Shown: positions 6,741 through 11,141 of the stretch, piece after piece
How the letters are laid out: each line of letters starts with the position of its first letter
Numbering within the stretch: the first letter of the stretch is position 1
Assembly: GCA_002373615.1 (NCBI GenBank)
Contig: DFKU01000049.1
Span: 1-11,141 of the forward strand
Length of the DNA: 11,141 nt
Source: Alphaproteobacteria bacterium UBA3637
GTDB lineage: Bacteria; Pseudomonadota; Alphaproteobacteria; CAAHEQ01; UBA3637
Direction: 5' to 3'
Position numbers and translations under genes: made by a program
The notes under the pieces: generated by a model
The model's database searches: none
Told to the model about the DNA's origin: nothing
Seen by the model: the letters and a program-made list of their open reading frames with translations, nothing else

Positions 6741-6965
6741 ATGGATATCAATCACTTTAAACATGTTGTGGAATTATATGCAGCAGCTAAAGGCTATGAA
6801 CTCACCCCATTTGCAGACAAGATTATGAATCGTTGCTTGAATGCATGTAATGGGTGTTGCCCCTGCGATATGTCCAGAGGTTTTTGCCCTTGCGGTGAAC
6901 ATCAAAAGGAAATTGAAGAAATGGGACATTGCCACTGCAATTTGTTCAAGAAAAAAGAAGCTTAG
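6741..6965 (+). CDS. Mini ferredoxin-thioredoxin-reductase-like Cys protein
   Basis: This 74-residue protein has nine cysteines. It contains the triad CPC (40-42), CPC (49-51) and CHC (64-66), with flanking GHCHCNLF, as in the catalytic beta subunit of ferredoxin:thioredoxin reductase. The classical enzyme has CPC-X16-CPC-X8-CHC; here the spacing is X6 and X12, and three more cysteines (32, 36, 39) precede the first CPC. The cysteines plausibly bind an iron-sulfur cluster beside a redox-active disulfide, but function cannot be read from sequence. A metal-binding role is the alternative. AAAGGA (6727-6732) lies 8 bases before the ATG. The gene starts 24 bases after pgpA and ends 7 bases from the convergent gmhB, making it the last gene of its unit. 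Confidence 0.8.
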   Translation: MDINHFKHVVELYAAAKGYELTPFADKIMNRCLNACNGCCPCDMSRGFCPCGEHQKEIEEMGHCHCNLFKKKEA

Positions 6966-6972
6966 AGCACTT

Positions 6973-7473
6973 TTATTTAAAAATATCTTCCAATTCTATA
7001 AAGGAGGATATTTTTTTTGTGGCCTTTGTGGGCCGATCAGAGGAATCGAGCAAATAATTACGCCCCACCCCTGCCGTTAAAGCCGCCTGAATATCACGTT
7101 CTTTATCGCCCACAGAAATGCTGACCTTCATATCTATATCATATTTTTCTTTGGCCTTCAAAAACAAGCCGGCATTGGGTTTGCGGTTGGGACCAGCAAG
7201 TTCCGGACAATGAAAAACTTCCGTAATATGAACGCCTTGTTTTTCAAATTCTTGACACATATAAGTATTTAATTTTTGATAATCAGATTCGGTAAAATAG
7301 CCACGAGCTATCCCCGATTGATTCGTTATCACAATGATTTTAAAGCCTTTACTTTGAGCCAAACGACAAAAATCAACAACCCCATCTATAAAGTGAAAAT
7401 CATCTATTTTATAGACATAACCCGTATCCACATTGATTGTACCATCACGATCCAAAAACAGGGCTTTATTCAT
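6973..7473 (-). CDS. gmhB: D,D-heptose 1,7-bisphosphate 7-phosphatase
   Basis: GmhB removes the C7 phosphate from D-glycero-D-manno-heptose 1,7-bisphosphate in cytosolic ADP-heptose synthesis. The 166-residue HAD-family protein has motif I LDRDGTIN (D8, D10), motif II ITNQSG (T50, N51), K98 in RKPNAG, and motif IV GDKERDIQAA (D123, D127). Only C89 remains of the usual zinc loop: the family pattern of CxH followed by CxC before RKP is replaced by CPELAGPNRKP, so the structural zinc is probably absent. ATG 7473 is chosen because it begins directly at the HAD fold; upstream in-frame starts lie deep in gmhA. It overlaps gmhA by 8 bases and probably depends on translational coupling. It is the last gene of the hldE-gmhA-gmhB operon. 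Confidence 0.92.
   Translation of the reverse strand: MNKALFLDRDGTINVDTGYVYKIDDFHFIDGVVDFCRLAQSKGFKIIVITNQSGIARGYFTESDYQKLNTYMCQEFEKQGVHITEVFHCPELAGPNRKPNAGLFLKAKEKYDIDMKVSISVGDKERDIQAALTAGVGRNYLLDSSDRPTKATKKISSFIELEDIFK
6979..7018. terminator. Bidirectional terminator-like hairpin inside the gmhB 3' end
   Basis: AAAAATATCTTCC (6979-6991) and GGAGGATATTTTT (7003-7015) pair as a 13-bp stem with one T-G position and an 11-base loop. On the + strand the stem is followed by more T residues (to 7018), so it could terminate the ankyrin-pgpA unit just past its last stop. On the - strand the stem ends in a shorter T run next to the gmhB stop. The stem is AT-rich, so its strength is uncertain. Confidence 0.5.
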
Positions 7474-8035
7474 GAAAAAGGCTTTCTTCAATAAGACCAC
7501 ACAGCATGTGTCCCAAGGCCAAATGCATTTCTTGGATATTGTTGGTTTTGTTTGAAGGTACACATAAGGCAATATCCGCCATCTGTCCCATTTTTCCACC
7601 AGATTCCCCCACAAAAGCAACTGTCGTGATTTGCATTTGTTTTGCCAGTTCAAAGGCTTTGATAACATTGGAGCTGTTCCCACTGGTGGAAAGCCCTATT
7701 AAAATATCCCCAGCCCGGCCTAAGCCTTGGACTTGACGCACAAAAATTTCATCAAAGCCGTAATCATTACCAACAGCTGTCAAAATAGAGGTATCTGTTG
7801 TGAGGGCAATACCGGCCATCGCTGGGCGATTCTTTTTATAACGCCCCACCAATTCGGCCGCCAAATGTTGCGATTGGGAAGCCGAGCCCCCATTCCCACA
7901 AAACATGACTTTATGCCCCATCTTTAACGCATTTATGCATACTTCCACCGTTTTTTGTAATTGAGGTGCTAAATCCTTTAACTTCGTAAAATTATCAGAA
8001 ATCGTTTGGCATTCTTGTATGACAAAATCTTGCAT
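7466..8035 (-). CDS. gmhA: Sedoheptulose 7-phosphate isomerase
   Basis: GmhA converts sedoheptulose 7-phosphate to D-glycero-D-manno-heptose 7-phosphate, the first committed step to ADP-heptose. The 189-residue SIS-domain protein has the usual length. FCGNGGSASQSQHLAAELVG (45-64) carries the phosphate-binding loop and zinc ligands H57 and E61. LSTSGNSSNV (115-124) is the second phosphate-binding segment. Q168 and H176, eight residues apart, match the remaining zinc/catalytic residues of the E. coli enzyme. The gene starts 2 bases after the hldE stop with AAAGGA 5 bases before its ATG, and its end overlaps gmhB by 8 bases, so it is firmly embedded in the operon. Confidence 0.96.
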   Translation of the reverse strand: MQDFVIQECQTISDNFTKLKDLAPQLQKTVEVCINALKMGHKVMFCGNGGSASQSQHLAAELVGRYKKNRPAMAGIALTTDTSILTAVGNDYGFDEIFVRQVQGLGRAGDILIGLSTSGNSSNVIKAFELAKQMQITTVAFVGESGGKMGQMADIALCVPSNKTNNIQEMHLALGHMLCGLIEESLFHE

Positions 8036-8037
8036 AT

Positions 8038-9498
8038 TTATCCTTTCATGCGTTCAATTTGAGAAGTTGTTGATTGGCCGTCAATTCGTTTTAAAACAAC
8101 GGCTTCACCACCATTTTTGATGAGCCATTGTGCTTCGGGCCACATATCCAATGTATATCCTTCCTTAGCAATAATATCGGGGCGAATTTCTTGAATCAGA
8201 GGAAGTGCCGTGTCTTCATCAAAGATAATGACATAATCCACAATTTCCAGCGCAGCCAAGATATTTGCTCGCGTTTCTTGATTTTGAATGGGGCGATTGG
8301 GCCCCTTATAACGCTTTACAGAGGCATCTGAATTAACGCCCACCACCAAAACGTCACAGTGTTCTTTTGCTTGTTTTAAAGAAGACAAATGTCCCAGATG
8401 GAGAAGATCAAAGCACCCATTTGTAAAACCGATTTTTTTACCCTTTGCCTTTAAATCAGCCAAAAGTGTTTTGGCTTGCGTTTTGGTAATAATTTTAGAG
8501 GGCTGTTCCAAGGTTTCATTCAGGCGATCAGTCAATTCTTGAATAGAGGCGGTCGCTGTTCCCAATTTTCCCACCACAATTCCTGAGGCCAAATTGGCAA
8601 GTTTCATGGCATCTTTCACTGGAGCCCCTGCCCCAATGGCTGCCCCCAAGACCGCCAAAGAAGTATCCCCTGCCCCAGAGACGTCATACACTTCGCGCGC
8701 TTTTGTGGGGATTTGGATAATTGACTTGGGCTCCTTTGCGTCAATATAAACCATTCCATGCTCCGATAAAGTCAAGACGATTCCCCCAATTTGAAACTTT
8801 TTAAACAAGGCAGAAGCATTCGTTTTCACCTTTTCCAAAAAATCTTTATCCTTGGGATTTAAGTTTTCCCCGACAACAGCCGAAAATTCCTTTAGGTTTG
8901 GCTTCACCAATGTTGCCCCATAATAACGGTTATAATTGGTTGTCTTAGGGTCCACCAAAACAGGCTTATGAAATTCATGACACACCTGAATAATTTGAGG
9001 GGTCAATTCATCACTTAAAATCCCTTTATCGTAATCAGAAAGAAGAACAATATCCATTGAAGGAATTACCTGACGCAATAATTTCAAAAGCCGAGGAATC
9101 AGCGTTTGTGGGATGCTGACTTTTTCTTCAAAATCGGCCCTGAGGAGGTGATTATGCCCTGCGATAAAACGCGTTTTACAAATTGTGGGAACATTTTTAA
9201 GTTTCAATAATTTTGAATGACACATCGTTTCGGAAAGCAATTCTGAAACCTTTTTACCTGATTCATCATCTCCTATTCCCCCCAAAAAAGTCACATGGCA
9301 ATTAAGAGCCCTGAGGTTGGAAATGACATTCCCTACCCCACCCAGCATTTGTTTTTCATGTGAAAAATGAAAAATGGGAACAGGGGCTTCCGGAGAAATG
9401 CGTGAAACCGAGCCATACATAAAATGATCCAGCATGATATCACCAATGCACAGGATTTTAGTCTTTGAAAACTTTTGAATAAAAGAAAATAGTGTCAT
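8038..9498 (-). CDS. hldE: Bifunctional heptose 7-P kinase / heptose 1-P adenylyltransferase
   Basis: HldE phosphorylates D-glycero-D-manno-heptose 7-phosphate at C1 and, after GmhB acts, transfers AMP to form ADP-heptose in the cytosol. Length (486 residues) and two-domain order are standard. The N-terminal PfkB/ribokinase domain (about 1-320) has MLGGVGNVISNL (51-62) and DVSGAGDTSLAV (272-283) with catalytic D278. The C-terminal nucleotidyltransferase (about 345-486) has FTNGCFDLLHLGH (358-370) with the HxGH site, VGVNSDASVKRYKG (386-399) and STTSQIERM near the end. Where E. coli has KGGDY, this protein has KEGYT (445-449), a local variant. It is the first gene of the heptose operon. GAAAGG lies upstream of the ATG, and the gene shares a 97-bp divergent region with the GT9 gene. 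Confidence 0.97.
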   Translation of the reverse strand: MTLFSFIQKFSKTKILCIGDIMLDHFMYGSVSRISPEAPVPIFHFSHEKQMLGGVGNVISNLRALNCHVTFLGGIGDDESGKKVSELLSETMCHSKLLKLKNVPTICKTRFIAGHNHLLRADFEEKVSIPQTLIPRLLKLLRQVIPSMDIVLLSDYDKGILSDELTPQIIQVCHEFHKPVLVDPKTTNYNRYYGATLVKPNLKEFSAVVGENLNPKDKDFLEKVKTNASALFKKFQIGGIVLTLSEHGMVYIDAKEPKSIIQIPTKAREVYDVSGAGDTSLAVLGAAIGAGAPVKDAMKLANLASGIVVGKLGTATASIQELTDRLNETLEQPSKIITKTQAKTLLADLKAKGKKIGFTNGCFDLLHLGHLSSLKQAKEHCDVLVVGVNSDASVKRYKGPNRPIQNQETRANILAALEIVDYVIIFDEDTALPLIQEIRPDIIAKEGYTLDMWPEAQWLIKNGGEAVVLKRIDGQSTTSQIERMKG

Positions 9499-9524
9499 AA
9501 TGTCAGGCCTTTCTGTTTTTTAAA

Positions 9525-9553
9525 AAGGTACCACAATTCATAAAATATGTCAA
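9525..9553 (-). promoter_or_regulatory. Candidate promoter of hldE-gmhA-gmhB
   Basis: On the - strand TTGACA (complement of 9548-9553) is followed after 17 bases by TACCTT (complement of 9525-9530). The -35 is perfect but the -10 is poor. The implied start near 9518 leaves a leader of about 20 bases containing the AGAAAGG ribosome site before the hldE ATG. The -35 overlaps the left arm of the 9538-9585 inverted repeat. Confidence 0.4.
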
Positions 9554-9585
9554 AAAAAACTTGATTTTTGATTCATATTTTATGA
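9538..9585. promoter_or_regulatory. 12-bp inverted repeat in the divergent promoter region
   Basis: TCATAAAATATG (9538-9549) and CATATTTTATGA (9574-9585) are perfect inverted complements 24 bases apart. The left arm overlaps the hldE -35 candidate and the right arm runs into the GT9 -10 candidate, so one bound dimer, or two bound units, could control both directions. The region is AT-rich, so chance or DNA bending is possible. Confidence 0.4.
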
Positions 9586-9589
9586 TAAT
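9561..9589 (+). promoter_or_regulatory. Promoter of the GT9 gene, possible leaderless start
   Basis: TTGATT (9561-9566) is spaced 17 bases from GATAAT (9584-9589). The expected start, 6-7 bases further on, coincides with the ATG at 9596. No Shine-Dalgarno-like sequence precedes that ATG (atacccct), and an in-frame TGA at 9569-9571 rules out a longer protein from further upstream. This fits a leaderless or nearly leaderless mRNA. Confidence 0.55.
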
Positions 9590-9595
9590 ACCCCT

Positions 9596-10513
9596 ATGAA
9601 AGAAAAGATTTTGGTTATTAAATTAGGGGCTTTGGGTGATTTTATTTTTGCGAGCGGTGTCATGCAAGGAATCCGTGAAGCGTTCCCTGAAGCTGAAATT
9701 ACACTGCTCACGGGTCCTGCTTATGTGGGATTGGCAAAAATGAGCGGATATTTTGATGCAATAGAAACAGATGCCAGAACAAAAAATCCAAAAGATTGGT
9801 GGCACGTTTGCAAAAAGATTTTAGCGGACAATAAATGGGATTACATTCTTGATTTACAAATTTCCAAAAGAACAAAGAAAAAATATTATACTTTAGCGCG
9901 TTTAGCAACAAAATATTCCATGAAATGGGGACTATGGGATAATGGTGGTTTTAAGGTAAAGGAATCCCCCGAAAAAATGCCTTTTACATGGGGAAAAACA
10001 AGGGAATCCTTTTTAAATGTCAAATTTAAACCTGCCTCACTTTCCTTTTGCTATGATAAAAGTGAATGCGTTAAAAAATTACCTGAAAAATATGTCCTAT
10101 TGATTCCTGGATGTTCTGCGGCCAATAGCTATAAAAGATGGCCTGCCGAATTTTATGGACAGGTGGCAAAAGCTTTAGCCGACAGAGGAATTCCATCAGT
10201 TGTCATGGGTACAAATGCCGAAAAAAAGGAAATTGATACTGTTTGTTCTGCCACAAGCATGGCCATCAATTTTTGTAACCAAAACAAAATTGTGGATATT
10301 CCTGATATTGCCCATCATGCGTTAGCGGTTATTGGAAATGATACAGGTCCCATGCATATGGCAGAATTGACAGATGTTCCCGCTATCGCTTTATTTTGCG
10401 AAAGGACAAGTAAGGCCTGTCAAAAAAGACCCAATGTCACAAATTTTGTGGGCCAAAAAATTGAAGACATTTCCCCAGAAGAAGTTATTCAAAAATTATT
10501 TTCTGTGCTGTAA
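9596..10513 (+). CDS. Glycosyltransferase family 9 (heptosyltransferase-like)
   Basis: This GT9 enzyme probably transfers heptose from ADP-heptose to lipopolysaccharide core or another acceptor at the cytoplasmic face of the inner membrane. The 305-residue protein is slightly shorter than WaaC/WaaF. The N-terminal domain opens with ILVIKLGALGDFIFASGVMQ (5-24), the GT9 acceptor-side motif. The C-terminal domain has PGCSAANSYKRWPAEFYGQV (171-190) and the hallmark GNDTGPMHMAEL (247-258) for nucleotide-sugar binding. Which heptosyltransferase it is (WaaC, WaaF or WaaQ type) cannot be settled here. It is divergent from the ADP-heptose operon, so donor synthesis and use are adjacent. Its 3' end overlaps the convergent DUF721 gene by 18 bases, and no terminator is visible between them. 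Confidence 0.93.
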   Translation: MKEKILVIKLGALGDFIFASGVMQGIREAFPEAEITLLTGPAYVGLAKMSGYFDAIETDARTKNPKDWWHVCKKILADNKWDYILDLQISKRTKKKYYTLARLATKYSMKWGLWDNGGFKVKESPEKMPFTWGKTRESFLNVKFKPASLSFCYDKSECVKKLPEKYVLLIPGCSAANSYKRWPAEFYGQVAKALADRGIPSVVMGTNAEKKEIDTVCSATSMAINFCNQNKIVDIPDIAHHALAVIGNDTGPMHMAELTDVPAIALFCERTSKACQKRPNVTNFVGQKIEDISPEEVIQKLFSVL

Positions 10514-11008
10514 AAGTTTAATGCCAATTTCCAAGGTTTTTTGGCGAAGAGATTCGTCCTGTATAGCGTTCACTTTTTCCAAAAGAGGCATTAATTCTTC
10601 CTCGGAAAGGGGCCATTCGGGCTCAGATTCTTCGGAGCGGGGCAAACGCACGCCCCCCTGCTCTATTTTTAAATTAGAAACAGCAGGATATCCAAAATAG
10701 GTATTCACCCTTTCCATAATCCGCCCCTTTTGATGTTCAAGGAGCATGGCAAACGCCCCCCCCGCCGTACGCACATGAAGCGTACCATTCATACGATCTT
10801 TGGCAGGAAAGGTAAGGCGGACAGGTTTTACCCCCAGTGCCAATTCCAGCCCCATAATATCGGACCAATGCGTGATAAGTTCCACCTGAGTAAAGCCATG
10901 TTGGCCAAGGAGTGGGCGCGCCAGCTTTTGAACCTCACGTGTCAAAGAATCCAATCCTTCATAGGTGCGGGAACGCGGGCTTTGAGGAAATTCACATTTT
11001 TCGGTCAT
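10496..11008 (-). CDS. dciA: DciA-family (DUF721) protein
   Basis: DciA proteins assist loading of the replicative helicase DnaB in bacteria lacking DnaC/DnaI. This 170-residue protein shows the DUF721 core: HWSDIMGLELALGVKPVRL (47-65), a strand with TLHVRTAGGAFAMLLEHQ (76-93) and a helix leading to YFGYPAVSNLKIEQG (104-118). An acidic stretch (SEESEPEWPLSEEE) and a C-terminal helix follow. I prefer ATG 11008; an in-frame ATG at 11038 would add ten residues but lies deeper in tgt. The first 17 bases overlap the tgt end, so the two genes are probably one unit. The symbol rests on the domain; the helicase-loading role is known for the family, not shown here. Confidence 0.85.
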   Translation of the reverse strand: MTEKCEFPQSPRSRTYEGLDSLTREVQKLARPLLGQHGFTQVELITHWSDIMGLELALGVKPVRLTFPAKDRMNGTLHVRTAGGAFAMLLEHQKGRIMERVNTYFGYPAVSNLKIEQGGVRLPRSEESEPEWPLSEEELMPLLEKVNAIQDESLRQKTLEIGIKLLQHRK

Positions 11009-11141
11009 CTTTATATTTTTCCTGAAAGGCAGCCACAAAATCGGCCATTTTGTCCTGTTCTATCGCCTCACGAATCTGAGCCATCAAATTTTGGTAAAAG
11101 CGCAAGTTATGTTCGGTCATCAGCATAGCGCCCAAAATTTC
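10992..11141 (-). CDS. tgt: Queuine tRNA-ribosyltransferase, C-terminal fragment
   Basis: Only the last 49 codons are in the window; the gene continues beyond 11141. The reading frame gives EILGAMLMTEHNLRFYQNLM then AQIREAIEQDKMADFVAAF and ends EKYKDDRKM before TGA. This matches the conserved tail of bacterial Tgt, where the HNLxFY(Q)xLM segment follows the zinc-ligand region. Tgt exchanges guanine for preQ1 at position 34 of tRNAs with GUN anticodons. Its end overlaps the start of the DUF721 gene by 17 bases. Confidence 0.88.
   Translation of the reverse strand, partial: EILGAMLMTEHNLRFYQNLMAQIREAIEQDKMADFVAAFQEKYKDDRKM

Noticed and set aside
7474..7683. Longer N-terminus for gmhB starting at 7683
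   Set aside because: The extra 70 residues lie antisense-free but out of frame within gmhA, show no domain, and the HAD fold starts exactly at ATG 7473.

Overview
The window looks like chromosome from an AT-rich, probably host-associated, Gram-negative alphaproteobacterium. It carries a DciA-type DUF721 gene next to the tail of tgt, genes for LPS-type ADP-heptose synthesis, and a large ankyrin-repeat protein. It also has a 'CHPERSEGS'-type dispersed repeat and a pilin-like start (GRSMLEMLGVLAV) that I associate with uncultured gut alphaproteobacteria. The taxon is inferred from these features. Standard stops, including TGA, are used.

Region 1 (1-1711). A repeat-rich stretch runs straight into an exported, extremely cysteine-rich protein with a type IV pilin/pseudopilin N-terminus. 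The repeat supplies the reading frame upstream of the prepilin motif. A tRNA-Leu(GAG) with its own promoter follows.

Region 2 (1712-6965). This has two transcription units on the + strand. First come a small charged protein of unknown function and a stand-alone LuxR/GerE-type helix-turn-helix protein. Next comes a strong sigma70-like promoter whose -10 box sits at the centre of a perfect 10-bp inverted repeat. It appears to drive four closely packed genes: a 962-aa ankyrin-repeat protein, an unknown membrane-anchored protein with a possibly degenerate NERD-like domain, pgpA (phosphatidylglycerophosphatase A) and a mini ferredoxin-thioredoxin-reductase-like cysteine cluster protein. The unit converges on the next operon at a hairpin that could terminate transcription from both sides.

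Region 3 (6973-10513). hldE-gmhA-gmhB lie on the - strand as a tightly coupled operon. Together they cover isomerisation, phosphorylation, dephosphorylation and adenylylation from sedoheptulose 7-phosphate to ADP-heptose; the epimerase hldD is not in the window. A GT9 heptosyltransferase-like gene is divergent from hldE. The shared 97-bp intergenic region holds a 12-bp inverted repeat and a promoter placed so that the GT9 mRNA may be leaderless.

Region 4 (10496-11141). On the - strand, tgt (3' end only) overlaps a DUF721/DciA gene, which itself converges on and overlaps the GT9 gene.

The most unusual points are the repeat-derived leader on the pilin-like cysteine-rich protein, the operator-like dyad in front of the ankyrin operon beside a solo LuxR regulator, and the unknown membrane protein between the ankyrin gene and pgpA.
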